DNA of 64,000 bases, from assembly GCA_947258405.1 (NCBI GenBank), contig CAMYIE010000009.1, forward strand, positions 34,149-98,148, written 5' to 3'. The notes below the pieces were generated by a model, which saw only the letters and a program-made list of their open reading frames with translations, did not search any database and had not been told where the DNA came from. Origin of the DNA: an uncultured Eudoraea sp. (lineage in GTDB: Bacteria > Bacteroidota > Bacteroidia > Flavobacteriales > Flavobacteriaceae). The position numbers and the translations under genes were made by a program. Shown piece by piece: positions 55,050-62,771 of this stretch (positions within the stretch are counted from its first letter, which is position 1; every line of letters starts with the position of its first letter).

Positions 55050-55634
55050 TTAAGAATTCGTCAATACTATTTTGTGTTTGTTAATGATCTTCCTAAGGTT
55101 GATCAATGCATAACGCATTCTCCCAAGTGCTGTATTGATACTTACACCGGTATTTTCTGAGATTTCTTTAAAGCTCATATCACGATAAATTCTCATCAGA
55201 AGAACCTCTTTCTGATCGTCTGGTAATTCATCGATCAACAATCCAAGATCACTATCGATTTGTTCTTTGATCAGTTGCTTTTCAACATTTAGCTTATCGT
55301 CACCAATTACCGAGAAAATATTGAAATCGTCATTGCCTTCAAATTTAGGCATGCGCTTGTTTCTGCGAAAGTGATCGATAATAAGGTTATGAGCGATACG
55401 CATTACCCAGGGTAGAAATTTACCCTCTTCGCTATAGCGTCCTCTCTTTAAGGTCTTGATGACCTTTATAAAGGTATCTTGAAAAATATCTTCTGTGATA
55501 TCGCGATCCAGTACTTTGGAATAAATAAAACTGGTGATACGCTGATTGTGTTTTTTAATGAGGATTTCAAGGGCAGCCTCGTCTCCACTAATATAGTCCC
55601 TTACAAGTATTGAATCATCTAATTGCGCTTCCAT
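55050..55634 (-). CDS. ECF RNA polymerase sigma factor, copy 1
   Basis: 194 residues. Region 2 (LIKKHNQRITSFIYSKVL, FQDTFIKVIKTLKRG, FLPWVMRIAHNLIIDHFRR) and region 4 (LPDDQKEVLLMRIYRDMSFK, then EISENTGVSINTALGRMRYA) are complete. Belongs to the RpoE-like ECF group common in Bacteroidetes without a classical adjacent anti-sigma factor. It is about 88% identical by hand count (24 differences over 193 residues) to copy 2 at 56183. A 47-aa ORF follows. Conditions of action are unknown. Confidence 0.95.
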   Translation of the reverse strand: MEAQLDDSILVRDYISGDEAALEILIKKHNQRITSFIYSKVLDRDITEDIFQDTFIKVIKTLKRGRYSEEGKFLPWVMRIAHNLIIDHFRRNKRMPKFEGNDDFNIFSVIGDDKLNVEKQLIKEQIDSDLGLLIDELPDDQKEVLLMRIYRDMSFKEISENTGVSINTALGRMRYALINLRKIINKHKIVLTNS

Positions 55635-55754
55635 ATAAAAAGTATTTTTCGGTTAATTGCTGCTCTTGTCTGAAAAAGAGCAACTTCATTAGAGTTGGTT
55701 GTTTATTAATTTCCTCTGAGTCATGGAATAAAAGTAGATAAATAGGCTACTGCC

Positions 55755-55771
55755 AAAAAAACTATGTTGTG
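55755..55771 (-). promoter_or_regulatory. Shared 17-bp motif upstream of sigma copy 1
   Basis: AAAAAAACTATGTTGTG on the plus strand; 16 of 17 bases match the motif upstream of copy 2 (56913-56929). About 121 nt upstream of the sigma start. A common promoter part or operator is inferred. Confidence 0.45.
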
Positions 55772-55887
55772 TAACCCCCGATTTATGATGTAAAAGACCA
55801 TTTTTGGCATTTTTGATACAATAAATCGGTCTATTTGCAGTTGGGCGGCTTAATGCTGGCATTAATGAGATCTGGTTGCCATAGACC

Positions 55888-55931
55888 AGCCTAAAAACAA
55901 AAAATCCCTCTGATTCGGGAATCAGAGGGAT
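55888..55931 (-). terminator. Terminator of the second sigma-factor operon
   Basis: Stem ATCCCTCTGAT / ATCAGAGGGAT (can extend to 13 bp), 55904-55931. On the reverse strand it is followed by TTTTTTGTTTTT, so it ends transcripts from sigma copy 2 and its small ORF, 37 nt after the small ORF's stop. Confidence 0.9.
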
Positions 55932-55968
55932 CGTTGTTATTGTGTTGAAACTATATTAGATATGTAAC

Positions 55969-56112
55969 CTAATTAAGATTATTCTCAAAGGTAAACTCCT
56001 TATGTTTTACAATATTCAGCGATTCCGAGTACTTTAAAAGGAATGATACTCTTGCAGGACCTGTTTTTACCAGTTTACAGCAATCTTCAAAATTAGGGTA
56101 GCTTTGCTCCAT
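55969..56112 (-). CDS. 47-aa small protein downstream of the second ECF sigma factor
   Basis: ATG at 56112, TAG at 55969-55971. It starts MEQSYPNFEDCCKLVKTGPA and ends FENNLN. Same length and place (70 nt after its sigma gene) as the small ORF of copy 1, with gapless similarity in the second half (FLLKYSESLNIV against FLMDFSRSFHCV). It has a CC pair at 11-12 absent from the paralogue. It has diverged far more than the sigma factors have. Function unknown. Confidence 0.7.
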   Translation of the reverse strand: MEQSYPNFEDCCKLVKTGPARVSFLLKYSESLNIVKHKEFTFENNLN

Positions 56113-56182
56113 AATGCTTGTTATTACCATAAAATAACGACAGGAGAAGTAAAACCAATAGGATTAATCGATCTAAAACCTA

Positions 56183-56764
56183 TTAATTCGTCAAAACAAT
56201 ATTGTTCTTTTCGATGATTTTACGCAGGTTGATCAGTGCATATCGCATCCGACCCAGGGCTGTGTTAATACTAACACCAGTATTTTCAGAAATTTCCTTA
56301 AAACTCATATCCCTGTAAATCCTCATCATCAGCACCTCTTTCTGATCGTCGGGCAACTCTTCGATTAGCATGCTCAGGTCACTATCGATCTGATCTTTTA
56401 TCAATTGCTTTTCAGCATTGAGCTTATCGTCGCCCAGAACAGAAAAAATATTGAAATCTTCTGAACCTTCGAACCTGGGCATTCTTTTGTTTCTTCGGAA
56501 ATGATCTATAATAAGGTTATGGGCAATTCTCATAACCCAGGGCAAAAACTTACCCTCTTCACTATAATTTCCTTTTTTAAGGGTCTTGATGACCTTGATA
56601 AAGGTATCCTGAAAAATATCCTCGGTGATATCTCTGCTTAAAACTTTGGAATAAATAAAACTGCTAAGGCGCTGATTATGTTTCAGTATAAGCTTTTCAA
56701 GTGCCGATTCGTCACCGCTGATATAATCTCTTACTAGAATAGAATCTTCGATCTGTAGTTCCAT
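56183..56764 (-). CDS. ECF RNA polymerase sigma factor, copy 2
   Basis: 193 residues from the ATG at 56764 (a start at 56770 is also open but does not align with copy 1). Regions 2 and 4 are as in copy 1, and the segments NLIIDHFRRNKRMP and the helix-turn-helix GVSINTALGRMRYALINLRK are identical in both, so the two probably recognise the same or very similar -10/-35 sequences. Differences cluster at the N-terminus, around residues 100-140 and at the C-terminal end. It has its own terminator and a TATATTTG element 123 nt upstream. Confidence 0.95.
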   Translation of the reverse strand: MELQIEDSILVRDYISGDESALEKLILKHNQRLSSFIYSKVLSRDITEDIFQDTFIKVIKTLKKGNYSEEGKFLPWVMRIAHNLIIDHFRRNKRMPRFEGSEDFNIFSVLGDDKLNAEKQLIKDQIDSDLSMLIEELPDDQKEVLMMRIYRDMSFKEISENTGVSINTALGRMRYALINLRKIIEKNNIVLTN

Positions 56765-56886
56765 ACACATTACTTTTTTGGTTTAATAAGGGGCCCTATT
56801 CAAGAAGCAGGGACTTCAGTTATTAGGTTAAATCACAAAAAAGTAATTGTCGTTGTATAGGCGATCTTTTAAGAATTATTATGCTT

Positions 56887-56894
56887 CAAATATA
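56887..56894 (-). promoter_or_regulatory. -7 promoter element for sigma copy 2
   Basis: TATATTTG on the reverse strand, a perfect TAnnTTTG match 123 nt before the start at 56764. A TTG of the shared motif lies 25 nt upstream of it, slightly beyond the usual spacing. Copy 1 lacks an equivalent. Confidence 0.45.
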
Positions 56895-56912
56895 GAAAAA
56901 ATATAAGTTGAT

Positions 56913-56929
56913 AAAAAAACAATGTTGTG
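56913..56929 (-). promoter_or_regulatory. Shared 17-bp motif upstream of sigma copy 2
   Basis: AAAAAAACAATGTTGTG on the plus strand, the counterpart of 55755-55771. It overlaps the region where a -33 box would lie. uvrA starts 74 nt away on the other strand. Confidence 0.45.
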
Positions 56930-56986
56930 ATCTTACGGTTTTTAGAGGTAAAATAACACTTATTAGTTATTGAAAAGGTCATGTTG

Positions 56987-56994
56987 TATCTTTG
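56987..56994 (+). promoter_or_regulatory. -7 promoter element just before uvrA
   Basis: TATCTTTG matches TAnnTTTG and ends 8 nt before the uvrA ATG at 57003. Transcription would start about 0-3 nt before the ATG, so the mRNA would be leaderless or nearly so. This supports 57003 over the TTG at 56970 as start. Confidence 0.5.
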
Positions 56995-57002
56995 CAAATT
57001 CC

Positions 57003-59792
57003 ATGAAAAGCCCGATTTCCATCTCCGACGCAGACCCCAAAAACAATATCATCATCAAAGGTGCTAAGCTGCACAATTTGAAGAACATAGACGTTGTTAT
57101 CCCACGAAATAAACTGGTGGTAATCACTGGTTTATCGGGTTCAGGAAAGTCCACTTTGGCCTTCGACACGCTTTACGCCGAAGGCCAAAGACGCTATGTT
57201 GAAAGTTTATCATCTTATGCCCGGCAATTTTTAGGGAAATTGGACAAACCCAAGGTCGATTTTATAAAAGGCATCGCCCCGGCCATAGCGATAGAGCAAA
57301 AAGTTAACTCTACCAATCCTCGGTCAACAGTAGGAACTTCTACCGAGATTTATGACTATTTAAAACTCTTGTACGCGCGTATCGGTAATACTTTTTCACC
57401 CATTTCCGGAAATCCGGTAAAAAAGCATACCACGTCGGATGTTGTGAATCACTTAAAAGGATTTAGCGAGGGTACGCGGCTCTTATTACTGGCACCTATA
57501 GTAGTAACAGAGGACAGGGATCCTCAGAAATTACTTCGGGTTTTATCCAAACAGGGCTATGCCCGTATAAAAGTAGATGATACAATTCATCGGTTAGATG
57601 ATCCTTTACCCGGGCTCGGCAGGGAATTTTTCCTGGTCGTAGACCGTATTGTGATGAAAGATGATGAGGATTTTTTCTTTCGACTTGCCAATGCGATCGA
57701 CACCGCTTTTTTTGAAGGAAAAGGAGAATGTATTATCGAAGAAGTGGAAAATAGCAACCAGCACAGTTTTAGCACTAAGTTCGAACTCGATGGCCTTAGC
57801 TTCCCCGACCCTAACGTCCACCTTTTTAGTTTTAACAACCCCTATGGAGCCTGTCCTAAATGTGAAGGCTATGGCGATGTCATCGGTATCGACCACAGAC
57901 TAGTGGTACCCAATACGGGTTTATCGGTATATGAAAATGCCATCTTCCCATGGCGAGGCGAAAGTATGAGCTGGTACCGCGACCAGTTGGTAAACAATGC
58001 CTATAAGTTCGATTTTCCTGTACATAAACCCTGGTTTAAGCTCAGTGAAGAAGAAAAAGAGCTGGTGTGGTCAGGAAATGAATTTTTTATTGGGATCACT
58101 GCCTTTTTTAAAAAACTTGAAGAAAAGAGCTATAAAATACAGAATCGGGTTATGCTCTCGAGGTACAGGGGCAAAACTCGTTGTAATACTTGTGACGGAC
58201 GTAGGCTGAGAAAAGAGACCAATTACATTAAAGTAGGAGGACGTTCTATTTCCGACCTTGTAGAGCTTCCAATCGATAAGCTTATCGCATTTTTTGATGA
58301 GCTGGAATTGAAGGTACACGACACAAAGATCGCTGCGCGACTCCTCAAGGAGATCACAACCAGGCTTGGATTCCTAAACAAGGTAGGATTGAACTACCTC
58401 ACTCTGAACAGGAAATCTAATAGTCTTTCCGGTGGCGAAAGTCAGCGTATCAACCTGGCCACATCTTTGGGGAGTAGCCTGGTAGGCTCTATGTATATTC
58501 TAGATGAACCCAGCATTGGCCTGCATCCCAGGGATACCGAAAGCCTTATTGACGTACTCAAATCGCTCCGAGACCTGGGGAATACGGTTATTGTTGTAGA
58601 ACATGATGAAGACATTATGCGCGCTGCCGATGAAGTGATCGATATCGGCCCTGAGGCTGGCACCCATGGTGGTGAAGTAGTGGCTCATGGCAATATTGAT
58701 ATCATATTGAGATCTTCTTCGCTAACGGCCAGCTATCTCAATGGAGAACTCAATATCATAATTCCGAAATCGCGGCGTACATCAAAAAATTTCATCTCTA
58801 TAAAAGGTGCGAGGGAAAATAACCTCAAAGATATCGATGTGGTTTTTCCTCTAAATATGCTTACTGTGGTTACCGGTGTCTCGGGCAGTGGAAAAAGTAC
58901 CCTGGTTAGAAAATTGCTGTACCCGATCGTTCAAAAAGAAATAGGGGGCTATGGCGAGCGCGCTGGTCAGTATACTACATTCGAAGGAAAATTCCAGGCG
59001 ATTAAAAATGTTGAATTCGTTGATCAAAATCCTATCGGCCGTTCTTCCAGATCTAACCCTGTAACCTATATAAAAGCTTATGATGACATCCGAAACTTAT
59101 ATGCATCGCAACGATTGAGTAAAATAAGGGGCTATAAGGCCAAACACTTTTCATTCAACGTAGATGGCGGACGTTGTGAGAAATGCAAAGGTGAGGGTGA
59201 AATTACGGTTGAGATGCAGTTTATGGCAGACGTTCATCTGGAATGTGATACCTGCAAGGGCAGGCGATTTAAAAAAGAAGTCCTGGAAGTACAGTTCGAA
59301 GAAGCCAATATAGACGACGTGCTCAATATGACCATCGACAATGCGGTGGAATTCTTCGAAAAGTTTAACCAGAAACGGATTGTGGGTAAATTAAAAGCTC
59401 TTCAGGATGTAGGTCTGGGTTATGTTACCTTAGGGCAGTCGTCCTCTACCCTCTCCGGTGGTGAAGCACAGCGGATAAAACTAGCCTCCTTTTTACTCAA
59501 AGGGAACGACAAGGATAAAACACTCTTTATTTTTGACGAACCTACCACAGGCTTACATTTTCACGATATCAATAAATTGCTCACTTCCTTCAATGCACTG
59601 ATCTCAAGAGGACATTCTATAATCGTTATAGAGCATAATATCGAGTTGATCAAATGCGCTGATTATATTATTGACCTCGGCCCTGGTGGTGGAGAAAAAG
59701 GCGGACAGCTTGTGGCATCGGGGACACCAGAAGAATTGCTGGAATCTGAATTATCCCATACCGCCAGATATCTTAGAGAAAAGCTCAATTGA
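57003..59792 (+). CDS. uvrA: Excinuclease ABC subunit A
   Basis: 929 residues from the ATG at 57003. Two ABC modules: Walker A GLSGSGKS at 43-50 and GVSGSGKS in the second half. Zinc-binding Cys motifs CPKCEGYG and CNTCDGRR, then CEKCKGEG and CDTCKGRRF. Signature motifs [18 protein letters not shown] and [12 protein letters not shown], with DEPSIGLHP and DEPTTGLHF. UvrA dimers find bulky DNA lesions and load UvrB. No uvrB or uvrC gene is in the window. Full length. Confidence 0.97.
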   Translation: MKSPISISDADPKNNIIIKGAKLHNLKNIDVVIPRNKLVVITGLSGSGKSTLAFDTLYAEGQRRYVESLSSYARQFLGKLDKPKVDFIKGIAPAIAIEQKVNSTNPRSTVGTSTEIYDYLKLLYARIGNTFSPISGNPVKKHTTSDVVNHLKGFSEGTRLLLLAPIVVTEDRDPQKLLRVLSKQGYARIKVDDTIHRLDDPLPGLGREFFLVVDRIVMKDDEDFFFRLANAIDTAFFEGKGECIIEEVENSNQHSFSTKFELDGLSFPDPNVHLFSFNNPYGACPKCEGYGDVIGIDHRLVVPNTGLSVYENAIFPWRGESMSWYRDQLVNNAYKFDFPVHKPWFKLSEEEKELVWSGNEFFIGITAFFKKLEEKSYKIQNRVMLSRYRGKTRCNTCDGRRLRKETNYIKVGGRSISDLVELPIDKLIAFFDELELKVHDTKIAARLLKEITTRLGFLNKVGLNYLTLNRKSNSLSGGESQRINLATSLGSSLVGSMYILDEPSIGLHPRDTESLIDVLKSLRDLGNTVIVVEHDEDIMRAADEVIDIGPEAGTHGGEVVAHGNIDIILRSSSLTASYLNGELNIIIPKSRRTSKNFISIKGARENNLKDIDVVFPLNMLTVVTGVSGSGKSTLVRKLLYPIVQKEIGGYGERAGQYTTFEGKFQAIKNVEFVDQNPIGRSSRSNPVTYIKAYDDIRNLYASQRLSKIRGYKAKHFSFNVDGGRCEKCKGEGEITVEMQFMADVHLECDTCKGRRFKKEVLEVQFEEANIDDVLNMTIDNAVEFFEKFNQKRIVGKLKALQDVGLGYVTLGQSSSTLSGGEAQRIKLASFLLKGNDKDKTLFIFDEPTTGLHFHDINKLLTSFNALISRGHSIIVIEHNIELIKCADYIIDLGPGGGEKGGQLVASGTPEELLESELSHTARYLREKLN

Positions 59793-59875
59793 GATCTCTA
59801 GTTCCTTTCTTCATCCAATCCGTGCATTAAGCCTTCCATTTCATATAATTGTTTTATAGTATTAATAATCAGAGG

Positions 59876-59891
59876 GTTACATTTTTGTAAC
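59876..59891. promoter_or_regulatory. Inverted repeat upstream of the sigma-54-like promoter
   Basis: GTTAC-ATTTTT-GTAAC (59876-59891) has 5-bp arms and lies 6 nt before the -24 box described next. It could be an activator site or part of an ECF-type promoter (TGTAACA); neither is proven. Confidence 0.35.
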
Positions 59892-59897
59892 AATTTG

Positions 59898-59913
59898 TGG
59901 CACGCTAATTGAA
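59898..59913 (+). promoter_or_regulatory. Sigma-54 (RpoN)-like promoter
   Basis: TGGCACG-CTAA-TTGAA matches the -24/-12 consensus TGGCACG-N4-TTGCW except for C to A in the -12 box; the GG and the -12 G are 12 nt apart as required. The start codon at 59965 would have a leader of ~40 nt. This is a consensus match only. Confidence 0.4.
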
Positions 59914-59964
59914 ATGCTATTGTTGGATGTAAATAGTTACGTCTGGAACTAAAAACAAAATGTC

Positions 59965-61323
59965 ATGAAAAGGATATTATTTTATACCGCTATACTCCTG
60001 CTGGGCATCACATACGTCCAGGCAGAAGTTGGAAAGGACAACACAGCAACATATTTTACCAACTATGGGAAATCCTTCATTTTTAATGAGAACGGAATTA
60101 CGTTTTCAGTATATCCTGATGGTGAATTTGACTTTTACATCAATGATCGCATCAATGTGGGTGCTTATGTGAGTACTGGTGCTGCCAGTTTCACATTCAA
60201 CTCGGGCTACAACTACAACTCGTTTGTTCAGTACGATGATTACGGTGCCGTGGTTCAGGTCGAGAATGTACCTATATACTACGATTACTACGGTCGTGTA
60301 AGCCAGATTGGTAATGTCAATGTATGGTATCGCAACAATCGGGTAAGGCGTATTGGAGGTCTAAATGTATACTATAACAACAGAGGGTATTATGACTATT
60401 GTACTGGCTATGTCAATATATATAACAGGCATTTTGTTTACAGACCCTATCATCGATACTTTGTAAGGCCTGTAGTGGGATACTGTCAGGTATGGACTAC
60501 TCCTTACCGCAGGTATTACAACCCTCTTCGATATACCTATTATGGTCCATATTATCACAATTACAGAAGATCATATGCCAGAGTAGGAAGGCCTTACAAT
60601 CATTATGATAGGGGTAACCACAGGTCTCGTATTTACAGGAACGATAGAAGAGTTGCGGTAAGAAAAAATAATAAAAGAAATGAATACGGACATACCCGGG
60701 GAGCAGTTCGATATGCTAACAATCAGAGGACAGGCAGAACTAATACTGTGAGTAATAGCAGTACTGCAAGGACTTCCAATGGTAATAGGAGTAGCATTAG
60801 TCGCACCAGTACGGTGAGAAACTCAGACCAGGGCAGGAATGGTGTACGCAGATCAACAGCATCTCGTGAGAGCTCTCAAACTCGAGGCATCTCTAAAACG
60901 GTACAGCGAAGCGACCTGTCTCCAAAAACGAGACAAGTAGTCAAGGCTAATAGAGGCGAGGGCATGAAGAGACAGGTAACATCCAGAAGTTCGCGTTCAA
61001 TTGTAAAGCGAAGTGATGCAGCTCCTAAGTCGAGAAATAGTGTCAATAGAAGTCGGGGTGATAATCCTAAGAGACAGATAACATCTAGAAGCTCAAGGAC
61101 TGTTGTGAAACGCAGCTCTAAGCCAGATGGTAAAAGAACTTTTGAAAGAAATACAAAGTCCACTAAAACTTCAGTTGCAAGATCCGCAAACCGGGATAGT
61201 AAGCGTAGTTCAAGTGTGGCAGGACGAAGCTCTTCTGAAAGGAGCAGAGAAAGCAAGGCTGGCAACAGTTCCAGATCAAAGAAAAATGGAACCTCTAGCC
61301 AAAGCAGCAGAAGAGTTAGATAA
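59965..61323 (+). CDS. Secreted Tyr-rich protein with basic Arg/Ser-rich repeat tail
   Basis: 452 residues with a signal peptide (MKRILFYTAILLLGITYVQA). Residues ~30-140 contain repeated strands of the form IxNVxVxYxxxGRVxxIG. Residues ~140-215 are extremely Tyr/Arg/His-rich (RPYHRYFVRPVVGY, RYTYYGPYYHNYRR). From ~215 to the end the protein is Ser/Arg/Lys/Thr-rich and basic, with ~34-residue repeats. The tail could bind acidic polymers or nucleic acids; the Tyr-rich part could be structural or cross-linked. I recall similar N-terminal domains in flavobacterial hypothetical proteins. Function unknown. Confidence 0.75.
   Translation: MKRILFYTAILLLGITYVQAEVGKDNTATYFTNYGKSFIFNENGITFSVYPDGEFDFYINDRINVGAYVSTGAASFTFNSGYNYNSFVQYDDYGAVVQVENVPIYYDYYGRVSQIGNVNVWYRNNRVRRIGGLNVYYNNRGYYDYCTGYVNIYNRHFVYRPYHRYFVRPVVGYCQVWTTPYRRYYNPLRYTYYGPYYHNYRRSYARVGRPYNHYDRGNHRSRIYRNDRRVAVRKNNKRNEYGHTRGAVRYANNQRTGRTNTVSNSSTARTSNGNRSSISRTSTVRNSDQGRNGVRRSTASRESSQTRGISKTVQRSDLSPKTRQVVKANRGEGMKRQVTSRSSRSIVKRSDAAPKSRNSVNRSRGDNPKRQITSRSSRTVVKRSSKPDGKRTFERNTKSTKTSVARSANRDSKRSSSVAGRSSSERSRESKAGNSSRSKKNGTSSQSSRRVR
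60898..61119 (+). repeat. 34-residue repeats in the basic tail of the secreted protein
   Basis: The unit KRQVTSRSSRSIVKRS begins at 60967 and recurs as KRQITSRSSRTVVKRS at 61069, exactly 102 nt later. A partial first unit (TVQRSDLSPKTRQVV) starts at 60898 and aligns with IVKRSDAAPKSRNSV. About 2.2 units in total. Confidence 0.8.
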
Positions 61324-61351
61324 AGATAGTTTTTAGGTTGGTTAGTTGTTG

Positions 61352-61389
61352 AGCCCTGCGGCGGATTATTCCCCGTGGGGCTTTATCTT
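61352..61389. terminator. Putative terminator between convergent genes
   Basis: AGCCCTGCGG (61352-61361) pairs with the distal arm at 61373-61382 over 10 bp with two G-U pairs; an irregular T-rich run follows on the plus strand. The reverse strand has no good T-tract. Confidence 0.45.
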
Positions 61390-62771
61390 TTGAACCAACC
61401 GGAAAGCACTTTAAAAATATCTTCGGAAATTCTAAACCTATAGAGGATGCCAATATACATAAGACATATAAGCATGCTTTTCATAACGATATTCACAATG
61501 GGGTGGAATGAAAAGTTAAAGACATAAAACAAAACCCCTACAAAAATCAATAGGCCGAATACTTTAAAAGTATCGAAAGAAAAAGGATTCATATTGAATT
61601 TACGTTGAACTAAGATCAGCTTGGCAATATTGTAAGAACCAATAGCAGCAAAACTTGCAATTGCAGCACCGTTTATTCCAAATCTGGGAATAAGCCATAG
61701 ATTTAAAAGGATCGTTAATACAGCCAGAAAAACACCCAAAAGCAAAAATACTTTGTAGTATTCTGAGTTAAACAAGATGGCGTTGTTATTACCCATTAAG
61801 GCATCAAATACTTTTGCCAGTCCGATAAATAGAACTACAGTGAAACCTCCCCGGTAATTGTATGGCAATAATAGATACAACTCTTCCAGATTTAAAAGCA
61901 CAAGCAGAAAAATGAGTCCGGCTATAATAAAAAGTGTCAGGGAGCTCTTTCTGTAAAGTTCCTTTAATTCTTTAGAAGAGTTCCGGTTCATGAGTTCTGC
62001 AGTCATAGGGTAGGTTATCTGGTGCATGGCACGGGAAGGAACCGCAATTACTGTTGCAATAAAAATAGCGACAGTGTAATATGCCACGTTTTCAATTGCT
62101 ATGAACTGATTGATCATGAATCTATCGATCTCTAATAAGATCACTGCCACAGATCCTCCTAATACAATGAAAACACTGTAGCCCAATATTTCACGGGTAT
62201 TACCCGGTAGTTTGAAAGAAATTTGAGGCATAAACAGACTGTAGGCATATATTTTCATGATTGCGGTCCTCAGTAGATAAATACCGACCATGCATTTTAA
62301 AAACCCCTCCACAGATAACCAGTCAAGTGAGACTAAAACCAAGGCAATACTGATACAAATCCTTGCAAATACTTCTTTCATAAAATTCCCAAAGACTGAC
62401 TTCAGATGGACTTTTGACCAGGAATAAAAGACTTCAAAGTATGCCATTGCCAAGGCTATCAGGAAAACATACCACACATAATCCGCTACAATTTCATTCT
62501 CCCTAGACAGAAAACCGGCTATTGCGTCGTAAGAGATCCAGCTGAGTAGTGCTACTTGGTAGCCACTAAAAAACTTCACGAGTGTATTAGGAACACCAAA
62601 GGCGAGTATGGGCATAAGGATTACCGAAGTAGAAAGTATTACCCCAACTAATCCGAAATAAGCTTCTGAGAGAAAACGGGTATACAGGAAGAGAACATTG
62701 ATCGCCCCGATCCCGAAACCGAGATAGGTAACCACTGTGTTCTTCATTGATTGTTTAAAAATTATACCCAT
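61383..62771 (-). CDS. Polysaccharide flippase (Wzx/MATE-like)
   Basis: 462 residues with 12-14 predicted membrane helices. N-terminus FKQSMKNTVVTYLGFGIGAI and the FLSEAYFGLVGVILS loop are typical of the polysaccharide-exporter branch of the MOP superfamily. It would flip lipid-linked oligosaccharides across the inner membrane for O-antigen or capsule assembly. The start at 62771 overlaps the glycosyltransferase end by 10 nt, so the two are translationally coupled. Confidence 0.88.
   Translation of the reverse strand: MGIIFKQSMKNTVVTYLGFGIGAINVLFLYTRFLSEAYFGLVGVILSTSVILMPILAFGVPNTLVKFFSGYQVALLSWISYDAIAGFLSRENEIVADYVWYVFLIALAMAYFEVFYSWSKVHLKSVFGNFMKEVFARICISIALVLVSLDWLSVEGFLKCMVGIYLLRTAIMKIYAYSLFMPQISFKLPGNTREILGYSVFIVLGGSVAVILLEIDRFMINQFIAIENVAYYTVAIFIATVIAVPSRAMHQITYPMTAELMNRNSSKELKELYRKSSLTLFIIAGLIFLLVLLNLEELYLLLPYNYRGGFTVVLFIGLAKVFDALMGNNNAILFNSEYYKVFLLLGVFLAVLTILLNLWLIPRFGINGAAIASFAAIGSYNIAKLILVQRKFNMNPFSFDTFKVFGLLIFVGVLFYVFNFSFHPIVNIVMKSMLICLMYIGILYRFRISEDIFKVLSGWFKR

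Larger units (their letters stand above)
55635..55968. other. Intergenic stretch between the two sigma operons
   Basis: 334 nt, separating the start of copy 1 from the end of copy 2's small gene. It holds the shared 17-bp motif at 55755-55771 and a terminator at 55888-55931. A short hairpin CTGGT...ACCAG lies near 55872-55889. No TAnnTTTG element is seen upstream of copy 1, so its promoter may be of another type. Confidence 0.5.

Noticed and set aside
55050-56764. Assembly artefact as cause of the sigma-factor tandem
   Set aside because: The copies differ at many amino-acid positions and in their small ORFs, spacers and terminators, so they are true diverged paralogues.
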